Assembly (NCBI GenBank): GCA_012064385.1
Contig: QRDG01000238.1
Location: 310,001-374,000, forward strand
Source of the DNA: Puccinellia tenuiflora
Lineage: Eukaryota > Streptophyta > Magnoliopsida > Poales > Poaceae
Direction: 5' to 3'
DNA: 64,000 nt
Position numbers and translations under genes: made by a program. Below, one piece after another: positions 12,461 to 25,200 of this stretch. Within the stretch, counting starts at the first letter, position 1, and each line of letters opens with the position of its first letter. The notes beneath the pieces were generated by a model. That model worked only from the letters and a program-made list of their open reading frames with translations, was not told the DNA's origin and did no database searches.

Positions 12461-13519
12461 CTCGTCGAAGGTCTAGCTGGTGACCTCGCCGGAGACCTAG
12501 TAGCAAATAAATTATGCTATTGTAGCAAAATTGCAGAAAGATTGTAGCAAAAATAAATTATGCTATTGTAGCAAAACTGACTTCGCCAAAACATCGCCGG
12601 ACTCTCCGCCGAGACTCTCGTCGGAGACCTCGTAGCAAAATCTTTAAACTATTATAGCAAAATAACAAAACATTTGGAGCAAAAAATTCATACAATTGTA
12701 GCATCATAGCAAAAGAGCAAAACAATTGTAACAATTGTAGCAAAACATTTCTTCCTTTGATGCAAATCCACATATCTAATGGTGCAAAAAAAATGTATTA
12801 TTACAGCATGCGGAGGAGCTAAAACACGGGATCCTCCGGGGAGGAGCAGCACGGCGAGCGGGTCGAGGGTGGTCGGGGCGAGTAGATGGAGGCAGCGCCT
12901 GGCGCTGCTATCGGCATGGATGGATCGAGCGCTTGGCCAGAGCCGATGACGACCACAAGCTCGAGGTCGGCGCCGACGAGTGGACTGCAGGGCGCTCTCC
13001 GTCGCCAGCACGAGCGACCTCCCATGGAAGCACCGCCGTCCTCCTTAGAAGCACCGCCCGTCCCCCTCTTGGTAGCATCTTCCCCCATCGTGCCGGCCAG
13101 CATGCGGCTCTTCTCCCATCGGCGTGGTCGACGCATGCTGCAGGAAGCTGGAAGAGCGCGGCCTCCCGCCGCTAGCATGGGACACAGAAGTGGTCATGGC
13201 TCTCCCGGCGGCGGCGCGGCGAGCTGGAGGGTCACAACCTCCTACCAGCGTTGCGGGGAGCAGGAGAGTCGCAAACGACGCGACGAGAGAGAGGGTCGCG
13301 GCCTCCCGACGGCACGACGAGCATGTGGCGGCGGCTGGAGCCCTCGGGCTAGCGTGGGAAAGAACACGGGGTGGGGAAATCTGAAGAGATAAGGCAGTGG
13401 TGGGTGGGGAGAAAAGGTGATACGTGGTGCTTCGAGGACGGTTCGATCGCCAACATCGAATGGCGCGGGAACAGGACGTTACGACGCGCTGTGCCCCCGG
13501 AGGTAGACTAGCGTTTCCC
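12461..13519 (+). repeat. retroposon-like unit 1 with A-rich tail
   Basis: This stretch begins with repeats of TGTAGCAAAA, continues as GC-rich sequence with unrelated open frames on both strands, and ends TAGCGTTTCCC followed by an A run (about 13499-13519). Unit 2, directly downstream, ends in nearly the same phrase (TAGCGCTTCCC plus A run at about 14867-14887). A shared 3' end with an A tail suggests a non-LTR retroposon family. Left ends and target duplications are not defined, so the boundaries are approximate. Confidence 0.4.
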
Positions 13520-14888
13520 AAAAAAAAAAAGGGAAAAGCTACCGTACCTCCGGGGGACGGAACGTCCGTGTGCCCCCTCCTTCCCCGTGCGACGCGTGTC
13601 CGTGGACCCCACCCACGACAGGTCTTGTCGTTCCCCATCTCTATCCTAGCGTCTTTCTCGTTGTTCACAGAAATTGAGAAATCTCGTCCCCTTTCACCGG
13701 CCCTCGGCAGCGGCTGCCGCGTCCTCGTCTCTCCCGCGGCCGGCGCCGCCGCGGCCTCATCTGCCCCGTGACAAGCTCCTCTCACCGTCTCCTCCACCCA
13801 TTGCTTTTCTTTCTTTCCTCTTTTTCTTCGATCATCTGGTTTTGCTTTGCGAAGCCATGGCGCCCGGTCCCCCTCTGCTCGAGCACAAGCTCTTTGCCCC
13901 GTCATCCTTCACCGTGCCACAAGCTCGAGCTGCCATGAGAGGACGACACTGCTGCCGAAGGAGCACGGTAGTGCTCCCATGGAAGGGCGGCGGTGTCGTC
14001 GAGGGAGCGCGGTGTTGCTGCCTAAGGAGTGCGGCGCTGCTCCATGGGAGGACGGCGGTGTTGACCAGGGAGCGCGGCGGCGCTGTCGAAGGCGGTGCTC
14101 CCATGTGAGGTCGGCAGTGCTGTCGAGGGAGCGCAGCATTGCTCCCATGGAGTATGACGGTGCTCCCATTGGAGGTCGGCGTTGCTGTCGAGAGAGCGTG
14201 GCGGTGCTGCCGAAGAATCTCTACGGTGCTCCATGGGAGGACGGTGACGCTGCCTAAGGAGTGCGGCGGTGCTACCGTGGAAGGATGACAGTGCTCCCAT
14301 TGGAGGGCGGCGTTGCTGTCGAGAGAGCGTGGCGATGCTGTCGAAGGATTTCGGCGGTGCTCCCATTGGAGGACGGCGATGCTGCCGAAGGAGTGCGGCG
14401 GTGCTCCCTTGGAAGGGCGGTGGTGCTACGAGCGCTCGGGGAAGCTGCTGCTTCGGTGTGATGCCAACAAGCCTCGATTCTTCGATCTGCGGGGCGACGA
14501 ACATCTTCTCCGGCGACGGCCATGGCTCACGGAGCCAACACGCAGCTTTGTGAGAAACCCATGGAGATGGGTTTGGGGATTGGTTGGGGGACGTGGTGCT
14601 GGAAGCCAACGCCTCAGCTGCAAGCAGCTTTCTTGCCGGCGGTGGCGGTCGCAGCTCTGGGTGAGGATGGGCACCCAGCGGGTCTGCTCCGACCCACCAC
14701 TATGAGTGGGAGGTGCGTGCGGGGATTTGTTTTTGCATCAGGTTTTGAGAATATATCAGGGGAGAGAAGAACGCGTGGAAGAGAAGGGCATCGCACGGTT
14801 GATCATGTTTGCATCGGACGGCTCCGGAACCGGAGGTTCGGAGTGCGCGATTGTCCGGGTGACGCTTAGCGCTTCCCAAAAAAAAACA
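13520..14888 (+). repeat. retroposon-like unit 2 containing a GC-rich degenerate tandem array
   Basis: Between about 13960 and 14440 a diverged motif, GGTGCTCCCATTGGAGG followed by a CGGCG-rich part and a GTCGAGGGAGCG-like part, repeats many times with a spacing of about 45-60 bp. The array keeps several frames open on both strands (repeats rich in Ala, Arg, Cys and Gly). I judge these to be composition artefacts. The unit ends in the same TAGCGCTTCCC plus A-run motif as unit 1. Confidence 0.4.
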
Positions 14889-16249
14889 TATACGGGTTTT
14901 TGGTGCGGTATAAATGGGTTCAGTCTTTGGTTATGCTGGTATAGTTCTCAAAAAAAAAAATTGTATAGTTAAACTAGCCCGTTCGTTGCACGGGATTTTT
15001 ATTTAGTAATGTATTGAATATAAAATTATACAGCTCTCCGAAAACTTTCACGTAAAGTAAGATTTTATATGATTTAAAAGTAGACACAAACATTTATTAC
15101 GTAATCAAAGTACTTAATGAGTGCATTGATAACTATGCAATGTCTCTGTAGATCTTCTTATCATCATGAAGGATAGTCATGCCATATCTTTTTTCCATGT
15201 TTGATGTATTCAATTATGAAGAACGGATGATCATATCCAATTATGTTTGGGATGTTCGCACGTGAAGGTCCATCTTTACTCCCCTCGTGTAAAGTTAGAT
15301 GTGGTGGTCGTTTAGTGCCCCTGAGTTTTCATATTGCCTCAATATACATTTTGCTAGTTTCTGTTTGCCGATGAGTTAAGGGTGGAAGTACATATGTAAT
15401 GGGACTCATTGGCATGATGGATAGAAAACATTGTATGTGAAGATAGCAGTATGAGATATAAATAAAAATCTGTGGTTGAGTTAGTAGCATATGTTTTGCC
15501 CCGGTCGTCGCTCCATGTATCGTGGACATGAGAAGCAAAATTTGGTCCTTCATTAGTTGCTCCTTACAACATTATCTATTTACAGCACAAGATGTGTATT
15601 TTCTCCGTGAAACTTTACATACTTGTAAAAGATACAAACACTTAAAAAGTAAAAATAATAATCAGTTTTATTTTTTACGAATTTATTGTACATCCAGGAG
15701 CATATGCTCTCATAAGCCAGAACATCACGTCTCAACATTTCCTTTTTATAATGTTCGAAGTGGGGTTTAGGGTTGTGCCTTATTTTTTCACAGTACGTGA
15801 AACTCACATGCATCCTTTTCTTGTAGATGTCACTGTGTGTTATCTTCATGTCTTACCCCTCGTGTCTGTGTAGAATGGCATATATTGAAAATGGAGGGAG
15901 TCCATGTAATGTATTGATTCACCAACTTAACCTAAACTTCTAAAAGCTCATAGCTTACGAACTATAGCATTATAATGTCGTCGTTCCAAGAATCAAATAC
16001 ACAAGCAATACATACATGATACATGCAACATCACTATGCTATCTAAGACCTTATATCACATCATGTAGTGTATAATGCTCTTGCATAGTGACCCTATGTT
16101 CACACTATGCAGTTTTCATCTTATCTCGGGCTATATTTTTGAAGCTTGAAATGCACGTATCATCAAAAGGATCATAGCTTTTTGAAAAGATAAGTACAAA
16201 AAATATATCATGATTTATAGATCAACAAACATCAGTCGTCAAACAACCC
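14889..16249. other. AT-rich intergenic sequence, no gene seen
   Basis: No coding signal was found. The phrase ACTAGCCCGTTCGTTGCACG near 14974 resembles an end sequence common in grass repeats, but no partner end was found. Several poly-A and poly-T runs are present. Confidence 0.35.
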
Positions 16250-16887
16250 CAAAATTGACGAGGAGGATCGGATGTGCTGGAAACTAAATGCCTCGGGTCG
16301 GTACAGCTCCAGGTCAGCTTATGGTGTCCAATTTCTTGGCTCCTATTCCACGGTTAACTTATCCAAGCTTTGGCAAGCTAAGGTGCAACCCAAATGCAAA
16401 TTATTTATGTGGCTATGGATACGACAACGAATCTTGATAGATGATCAGCTTCAAGCGCGAGGAATGGATCATGGCGACCGCTGCTCGATCCCTATGCGAC
16501 CAGGAAGGCGAGACTGGTTCTCATCTCATATTGTCTTGCCCTTTCTTTCGCGGCATTTGGTTTCGTCTTGCCCAATCGACTGGCTCCCAACACTTGCAAC
16601 TTCAAATCAACCAATTCTCTTCCCCGACTGAGTGGTGGAGGTTTATGTGTGACTCTCTCACAAAGTATGAGCTCTTGGTGGCAATTTACGACACATGGCA
16701 TATATGGAAAGAGAGATGCCGAAGGGTCTTCCAACAAGTTATCCTTTCGGAGGTGCAGATCGTCGAGCTAATCAAGGATGATCTACTCCTGCTTGGAACT
16801 CACTTGCTGGAAATTACGAAAGAGGAGGGTCGAGATCGTGACAGGCCAGGCGCCTGGCAGCTGGGAGTAATCTGTTTGGTTAAATAG
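16250..16887 (+). pseudogene. LINE (non-LTR retrotransposon) C-terminal fragment, zf-RVT domain
   Basis: The first frame reads MCWKLNASGRYSSRSAY, then LWQAKVQPKCKLFMWLWIRQR and LQARGM, the reverse-transcriptase-associated zinc-binding (zf-RVT) region of plant LINEs. At about 16485 the frame shifts. The continuation reads SLCDQEGETGSHLILSCPFF and then RCRRVFQQ. The polymerase and endonuclease are missing (5' truncation at about 16250), and the 3' tail runs on to about 17010. Inactive. Confidence 0.8.
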
Positions 16888-17142
16888 TTTTGTTTAGTTT
16901 TTTTTGTTTTATCTATTTAAGCTAGTCCCTCTCTAGCTTTGTACCGAACTACTTCTATCCTCATAATTGATCTGCCAGAACACCTTGCCGATTTTCTTCT
17001 TAAAAAAACCTTAAAATACATGTAAAGTGGGCAAAAGTAACAAACTAACAATACATATTTCTGAAAACATATGTTATTTCACACGTCACGCGTTGACCGA
17101 AAAAAGGTCTCATAACAAATTAGTACGACGAGAAATACGAAA

Positions 17143-17520
17143 ACACCACACATCATCTGAAAACAAAACAATATAGAGAAGAATCAAAGTACCGCTTTTA
17201 CGTCCAACCTTTTCATCTTCTGTTGTGTAGTAATATAAAAATACGAAGTAAATTTTTAGTCAACTTTACTGAACTACATGTAAAGAAATAAACAAATGTT
17301 GCATAACAAATGAATGCGGACGTCAAATCAGCTGAAAAAAAAAACATGATAAAGAAGAAGTACACAATAAATTTTAAGGAAGACAAAATCTGCCCAATTA
17401 TCAAGACCCAAACGAGATCAACGTATATGGCAGCACCTATCATCACTAGCCATTCGTCGACACTGACAACATTGACGGGGAAGGGAGAGGGAGAGAGACC
17501 TTATTGACAATTACACAGTC
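17143..17520. repeat. tandem segmental duplication, copy A (empty site)
   Basis: This matches 17710-18455 almost base for base, from ATCATCTGAAAACAAAACAA to GGGAGAGGGAGAGAGACC. It contains GATAAAGAAG once (17348-17357), the site that is occupied by a MITE in copy B. It lies upstream of KEG. Confidence 0.85.
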
Positions 17521-17709
17521 GTCGCCACCCACCCCGTCGTCATGCCGCTTGGAGACCAAATCTAAACTCTAACTCTAAATGGCGACGTGTGTGGGATTGT
17601 ATGTTGTTTGCACAGCTTAGACAGTATAGTCCATGAAATTTATGCTCTTGTAACAAAGTAATCACTTAACTAGAAATGATATTCATATTTTGATACATGC
17701 GTTGCACGA

Positions 17710-18455
17710 TGCAACACCACACATCATCATCTGAAAACAAAACAATATAGAGGAGAAATCAAAGTACCACTTTTACGTACCACCTTTTCATCTTTTGTTG
17801 TGTAGTAATATAAAAATACGAAGTAAATTTTTAGTCAACTTTACTGAACTACATGTAAAGAAATAAATAAATGTTGCATAACAAATGAATGCATAACAAA
17901 TGAATGCGGACGTCAAATCAGCTGAAAAAAAACATGATAAAGAAGGGAAATGCAAAACGGTGCCCGGGCTCATATGCTCCCGGTTACTGTTCCGATTTTT
18001 TTGAATTTTGAAAACGCTTCAAAAAAATCTGAAAAAAATTGTGCGGAAACATATCCATGTATTCAATACTCGTGTAAATTTTCGACAGAAAATATCAATT
18101 TTTGCGCCCTGTGCAATTTGTCTTTTTTGCACAGGGCGCAAAAATTGATATTTTCTGTCGAAAATTTACACGAGTATTGAATACTTGAATATGTTCATGT
18201 CCAATTTTTTTCAGATTTTTTCGAAGCATTTTCATATTTAAAAAAAATCGGAACAGTAACCGGGCTCATATGAGCCCGGGCACCAAAACGCCCCTCTCGA
18301 TAAAGAAGAAGTACACAATAAATTTTAAGGAAGACAAAATCTGCCCAATTATCAAGACCCAAACGAGATCAACGTATATGGCAGCACCTATCATCACTCG
18401 CCATTCGTCACAACATTGACGGGGAAGGGAGAGGGAGAGAGACCTTATTACACCA
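17710..18455. repeat. tandem segmental duplication, copy B (with MITE insertion)
   Basis: Second copy of 17143-17520. It differs by a small GAATGCATAACAAAT duplication near 17878-17900 and by the 353-bp foldback element at 17946-18298 plus its target duplication. Confidence 0.85.
17946..18298. mobile_element. foldback MITE, Mutator-like (10-bp TSD)
   Basis: Nearly the whole element is one inverted repeat. The arms run inwards from GGTGCCCGGGCTCATATG and meet at a T-rich centre near 18120. Flanks are GATAAAGAAG at 17936-17945 and again at 18299-18308, a 10-bp target duplication in the range of MULE-type elements (9-11 bp). Copy A of the surrounding duplication shows the uninterrupted site. 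There is no coding capacity. Confidence 0.88.
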
Positions 18456-19239
18456 TCGTCGCCACCACCTCGTCGATGCCGCTATGGAGACCAAAGCTAA
18501 ACTCTAACATTACGGTATTCGCAACAACGTCGAGCGCAGGTTCGAGGTCCCCATCCCCTCCCCCCGTGAGAGTGGCAATCAGAAAAGGTGGGGCCCGTCG
18601 ATTCACGGTCAAGGGTGGCGGCGGAGACGACTAGGGTTGAGTCCTAGTCACCGCCTCCCTTTTCTTTTTCATCCTAGTCGAGTTTTAACAGCTCGTAAAC
18701 CCTTCATCCTTTGGTATAGAGTAATGCAGAAATTACGAACCCACTGCCTATCAGCTTTACTAACCACAAACAAAAAAAAAACGTTCCATTTGAGATGCTT
18801 ACTTTGGAGAATCGCAAACATTCCATATTTCGTCAATCTTAAAACGCGTTAACGATACTTTTCTTCCTTGGACGCTGCGACGTCGGCAAAAAACAAAACA
18901 AAACAAAACCCAACACTCGAACAGAACAGAACACCACCGCCGAACGAGAACGAACACACGCGCCGCACCACCCCCCATTCCCAGCGAGCACGAAAAGGTA
19001 GGCGAAGCAGCAAGCAGGAGGAGCGCCTCTCTCTGCTTGTCGTCCCCCTGCCTCCCTCCCACCGCATCATCACCAACCCCCCTCCCCTCTCTCTGCTCTC
19101 TACTCCATCTCCCCTCCCCTCAAAAAATCCCACTCCTCCTCATCTCCGCCGCCGCAAACCCCCATCCCCAACCCAGATCTACCACTCTCGCGCCTTCCTA
19201 GGGCACCGGCGCGGCCGCTCCCTCCCGGGGCACGGCGCG
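18456..19239 (+). promoter_or_regulatory. KEG upstream region and 5' leader
   Basis: The last ~350 bp before the KEG ATG are CT-rich (many CTCTCTGC and CCTCCC runs) with A-rich patches such as AACAAAACAAAACAAAACCC, which looks like a plant 5' UTR/promoter. The frame of exon 1 is open upstream from 18868, but the family N-terminus starts at the ATG at 19240. The ATG-proximal sequence GGCGCGATGCG is an acceptable plant start context. Confidence 0.45.
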
Positions 19240-22200
19240 ATGCGCGTGCCGTGCTGCTCCCTCTGCAACTTCCGCTACGACGAGGATGAGCGCGTGCCGC
19301 TGCTCCTCCACTGCGGCCACGGCTTCTGCCGCGCCTGCCTCGCGCGCGTGCTCGCCAACTCCACGGACGGCGTCATCTCCTGCCCGCGCTGCCGCCACCC
19401 CACCCACGTCGGCAACTCCGTCTCGGGGCTCCGGAAGAACTTCCCCATCCTCTCCCTCCTCTCCGACTCCCCGTCCTCCCCGTCCTTCCTGCACTCCGAC
19501 TCCGGCTCCTCCTCCGACGCCACCGACGACGAGGACGACTTCTTCGCCCGCCCCAAGCGCCGCCCCGCCGCCGCCGAGCCCGCCCCGCCGCCTGGCTGCA
19601 CCTCCGTCGACCTCGCCTCGCACCCCGACCTCAAGCTAGCCCGCCGCATCGGGAGCGGGCCTCCTGGCCCCGCCGGCCATGAGGTGTTTGCCGGCACGCT
19701 CTCCCGCGGTGGTCGGGGTGGTGGTGGTGCCAAGAGATGCAAGCACCAGGTGGCGGTGAAGAGGGTGCCCCTGTCGGCGGCGGACGACCTCGAGGGTCTC
19801 AAGGAGGAACTAGAGCGGTTGAGACGAGCCTCCACTTGGTGCCAGAACGTGTGCACCTTCCATGGCGCAATGAGGGTCGGAGGGCATCTCTGCTTCGTCA
19901 TGGACCGCTACGCAGGCTCTGTGCAGGAGGAGATGCGGCAGAACGGTGGACGCCTCACGCTGGAGCAGATCCTCAGGTGTGGCCATTGCATCTAATCATG
20001 GGTACCAAGTACTAGCATTGAGTAGTTATTCTTGTTGCTGTCGAGCTATTGATCGCTGAAAACAATAAATCACCTTGAAACATAGATCGATTCGCAACTC
20101 CACGCGTCAATTTATCTGATGACAGCTTTTGTTCATGTGCATGAGTTTTTTTATGCTGGCTCACCAAGTAGTGTTGCTAGAGTGATTATTAACAATGACA
20201 TAGTTGTATGGTAATTTGAGGTGCAACATGGGAAGCACTTTCTTGATTAGTGGCGCCATTCATTTTGTTATTGGCAAGCTTTAGTACGGATACGTGTCCA
20301 GCTACGTCTGGTTAAGTGCTGCTAGCTTCTTTGTCCCTTTTGGACTGTTTTTGTTGCCGTGTTGTAGGCGTAGGAAGCTTGGAGCTCTTGTGAAGTTAAA
20401 GTAATACCCGCAAGATTAAGGTGCTCTCTGCTTCCAGTAAAATCCAGTTTGTGTAAACATAGATCAAGTTGCAACAGCCAACATCACGTGTCAGTTTATC
20501 TGTTAACGGCACGTGTCGTTTGCATGAGTTTTTGAGTGATCATTAAAGATGACATATATGTGTATGGTAGTTTGAGCTGCGACGTGGAAGCGCTTACTTG
20601 ATTTGTGGCGCCATTCAGTTTGTTATTGGCAAGCTTTTGGTACGGATACGTGTCCAGCTATGTGTGGTTAGGTGCTGCCAGCTTCTTTGTCCCCCTTGGA
20701 CTGTATTTGTCGTCGTGCTGTACTGTAGGCATAGGAAGCTCGGAGCTCTTATGAAGTTAAATTTGATTTTAGTTAATACCCGTAAGATTGAGGTGCTCTC
20801 TGCTTCCAGTAAAATCCAGTTGGTGTAAGCATAGATCTAGTTGCAACGTCATGTGTCGGTTTATCTGCCAATTGCACGTGTCATTTGCATGAGTTTTCAA
20901 CTGATCATTAAAGATGACATTTAGGTTATCTGCTAACTGCATGTGGCATTTGCATGAGTTTTTGAGTGATCATTAAAGATGACATATAGGTGTATGGTAG
21001 TTTGAGCTGCCACGTGGAAAGCGCTTGCTTGATTAGTGGCACTATTCAATTCGTTATTCGCGAGTTTTTGGTACGGATACACGTCCAGCTATGTCTGGTT
21101 AAGTGCTGCCACCTTCTTGGTCCCATTTGGACTCTTTGTTATCGTGTCGTAAGCGTAGGAGGCTCAGAGCTCTCATGAAGGTAAATTTAGTTGAGGTGCC
21201 TATGCTTCCAGTAAAATGCAATTGGTGGATATCCTACCCTAGGATTTCACTGTACTGCATGGCTTTGGCTCCCAATGTGTTTTCGTAGTCAATTCCCATC
21301 GTGTTGAGCTGTGAAACTGCAATTCTCTTTGTTATCCATGAACTGAGTGATCAGCATGCTCAGGCATGCCAAGAGCATGTACTCTTTGAGAGTGCTGCTC
21401 ATAAGTACATTCCTAAATAGTCTATGATGGTGCCAACACCCTGTTAGGTGCTGAGTTTTCTAGATCATATCTGGCACTTGTACATCTGACGTTCCTCCAT
21501 GAGCTGTTATATATCTGGCACCCTGTTAGAAACTTACGTGGCCTTGACAATGGAAGGCGTGTAGCAAAATTTGACATGGTAGTCCATGGTTGTTTTCTGC
21601 TGCAATAATATCTGTAATGTCAGCGCTAGCTATGGTTTCCAAGGACCTGTTATATTTCTGCTGCAATAATATCTGTAATGTCAGCGCTAACTATGGTTTC
21701 CAAGGATCTGTTATATTTTTGTGCAATGGACTACTGGAGTCCATCTTACTGTTGGGGTGTTCACTCTCTGTTCTCTCTCTTGAGCAAGTGAAGAAAACAG
21801 GGGTGTAATACTACAGAGGAGCACACACGTATATTTCAGGCAACAAATGCCTTCTTTTCTACTGTATTAGTTTTTGCAGCAACAAATGCCTACAGACTTA
21901 GCAACCTATGCTAGGACCTTAGAGGAGAGAGGGGACAGCAACTAATGCCTCTCCAGCTCTTCTTCCTTACATGCATATGGGGTGCCTCTCTTGATATAGA
22001 GGTTTTAGGTCGGTGCTACAGTAATCACCTAGACATGTCTAGATGCTTCCATGCGTGCTGCTAGCAAAACCACACTTGGACTACTGCTTCCACTAAATTC
22101 TAGAGGCTTCCACTATTCCCTAGTAAGAACAACACAAGGATTGTCGCTAACATATATATTATGTCTGATATTTGTACTCTAGTACATGTTAGTGAAGGCC

Positions 22201-25200
22201 ATTTCAGCCGATAGTTTCTAGCTTTCCTTATTGGCTTATTGTTTAATTCATTCCAAATTCACCAGCTGTCCATGCTCAAAGATTTGCTAAACAGTTGACT
22301 AATTATTTGGCTGGTTCAATTATCCTAATATATTCAATTGTGTAGCCAAATAATGTTTATTTATGTTTACTCACAGTGTGTCTCAGAACTCTGTCGTTGA
22401 TAGTCTCACCAAAACCACTTGGGTCAAAGTTAATAGTTACAATTTCAAGTTAACAGTGACAATGCAAAATACTGCTGTTTATGCTGCATTGCTATGATAT
22501 GTTGATGAGAGATTTGCAATAGAAAGTGCTATTTAACTACAACATAGCTAGATCAAGTGTCAAAGGCTTATAAATGTTTCCTTCCCGGAATTTCTGTTTT
22601 GTTCCATTACAAAATATGCCAGGGAGCTAAGTTCTCCAACAATATACTAATGCCAGCTGCACTGTTAACAGCTGTAGTGGTGCATGAACCACCCATGTCA
22701 TGATAGGAAAGGCTACTCAATTTGTCATTTCAATTCATTTATTTCTTGTGCCATAAGGGGGAGCAATTGCCCTGTTTACCAACATGTCTCAGATTTTTAC
22801 TAGCTAAAGCATGATAAACATTTGAATCTCTTTAGTGTTCTTGTTTTGTTAACTAAATCTGTGGGATTTCTGAAGAATTCTTTCCTGGGCCTGGCTTTGC
22901 AGGTACGGAGCAGATATTGCTCGTGGAGTATCAGAACTACATGCAGCTGGTATTGTTTGTATGAGCATAAAACCATCCAATATTCTTTTAGATGCAAATG
23001 GCCAGGCAGTTGTTTCCGACTATGGTCTTTCGGCTATTCTGAAGAACCTCACTAGTCGGAAAGTACCTGATGACTCTAGCATGGCTGGCATGGATGCTAC
23101 TGTTCCTAGCCCCAATTATACAGCCCCTGAGGCATGGGGAACATTGAAGAAGTCACTGATGTCGTTTGGGGAAGCAAATGGCATATCACCAGAGTCAGAT
23201 GCATGGAGTTTTGGATGTACACTTGTGGAAATGTGTACTGGTGCTGTTCCGTAAGTAGTCTGATTATTACTTTTGTGTTTCTTAATACTTTGAGAATGGT
23301 GTGGTTAGATGCTAAATGAAATGCAGATGGGCTGGGCTAAGTGCAGAGGACATTTATAAATCAGTTGTAAAAGAAAAGAAGCCACCTCCACAATATTCAA
23401 GAGTAGTAGGTGTAGGACTTCCTGGGGAATTGTGGAAGATGATTGGTGATTGTTTTCAGAACCGTGCCTCAAGAAGACCATCTTTCCAGGACATGCTAAA
23501 AACTTTTCTTCGCCATCTACTAGATATACCAAGGAGCCCACCTGCAAGTCCTGAGAAGTAATTTCTCTATCTATGTTTGTACTACTTTGTAAGCATGAGA
23601 AATGGGAACTACCACACATGTTCTGTTTTCGTGTTGTTTTGGTCTCCAATAGAGCCATTTTCATCTGCTAGCACAAGAGGTGAACAATTTAATGATATGC
23701 AGTACCTTTGGTAATGATGATAATCTACGAATAGCATACTCATGAAATAAATACAACAGCTTTTATGGATATTAATGATAATTAAAAAATGTTGACTGGA
23801 CACATGTATTGGAACTTACTAGGAGAATGCAGATATATTAGACAAGGATGAAGGAAGTATTTGCTTTGGCTGCTGCTCCACAATGTGCTTGTGCACTTAA
23901 AGGGAGACCTGCTTATGCTAGTTGTAGGCTAATGTTGATTCCCATTTATAAGAAAGAAAGGAGTAAAAGTTCATAGAATCATCACTGAAAGTGTAGCAGC
24001 AAATGATTAATATCGTCTTGAATAAAATATTTTACATTTTTCCAAGCAATTTTTTGGGAGTATGTGAGCTTTTCAGATACCAAGGATTCTAATGCATTAC
24101 TTGCTCGCTCAAGCAGTGATTTCACGAATGTAAGCTTGCCCAATGGCGTGGAACCACCACGAACCTCAATTCTGGACCTCTTTCATGATAATCCGAATGC
24201 TTTACATCATCTTGTATGTGAAGGCAATATTGCTGGTGTTAGGTTAGCTCTTGGCAACTTCTTATGCTAAATATACAGCTGTAGCTTATAACTGTCTTAA
24301 CACACAAAACCTTTTGCACCTGCCAGGGATCTACTTGCAGAGGCTGCCTCGAAGGGAAATGCTAGTTTAATCCGTTCCCTCTTAGAAACACAAAATACAG
24401 ACGGACATACCGCGTTGCATTTAGCATGCCGCAGAGGCTCATCAGAGCTTGTGGAAGCTATTATAGCTTATCAAGAGAATGTAGACATATTAGACAAGGA
24501 TGAAGGCCCTCCCATAGTATTTGCTTTGGCTGCTGGCTCTCCGCAGTGTGTTCGTGCACTTATAAGGAGATCTGCTAATGTCAATTCTACTTTACGAGAA
24601 GGCCTTGGTCCTTCTCTTGCTCATGTCTGTGCCCATCATGGTCAACCAGAGTGCATGCAGGTCCGTCATCATGTTCATTTCTTATGTTTTCAGATCGCTT
24701 GTTCCTATTTTTACAACTTCTCTGTGTGTTACGCAGGAATTGCTCATGGCCGGAGCTGATCCTAATGCTGTCGATGGAGAAGGTGAATCTATTCTGCACA
24801 TTGCTGTAGCGAAGAGATACACCGATTGTGCTGTTGTCATACTGGAAAATGGAGGTTGCAGTTCTATGAGCATACCAAATTCTCAGAATAAAACGTAAGA
24901 ATATTTGCCTAGTGGAAATAATGAGCTGAGAAATTATGCCTTATTCATGTGTTCTTTTGTGCTGCTTTCGGCCACTATACCTTCTCTTAATTCTTTCGAG
25001 CCACGGCAGCATGAGATCTTCCTCTGTTGGATGTTTATCCGTCCAATTCTTTTCTAAACTATGACACCATTCTTGTCATGGTGAATAGGCCATTGCATTT
25101 ATGTATCGAGACATGGAACGCTACTTTGGTGAAAAGGTGGGTCGAAGTTGCATCAGAAGAGGAGATATTTGAAGCAATTGATGTACCTAGTCCTGTCGGA

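Noticed and set aside
11684..12547. 287-codon open frame on the plus strand over the DXO1 start and promoter
   Set aside because: It is antisense to DXO1 exon 1, Arg-rich because of GC-rich sequence, and shows no domain.
13045..14609. Several overlapping 80-290-codon frames in the 13-14.6 kb region
   Set aside because: They are open on both strands in a GC-rich degenerate repeat, with low-complexity composition and no conserved motif.
19198..19901. Antisense frames of 141 and 208 codons over KEG exon 1
   Set aside because: They mirror the GC-rich RING/kinase exon on the other strand and show no independent signal.
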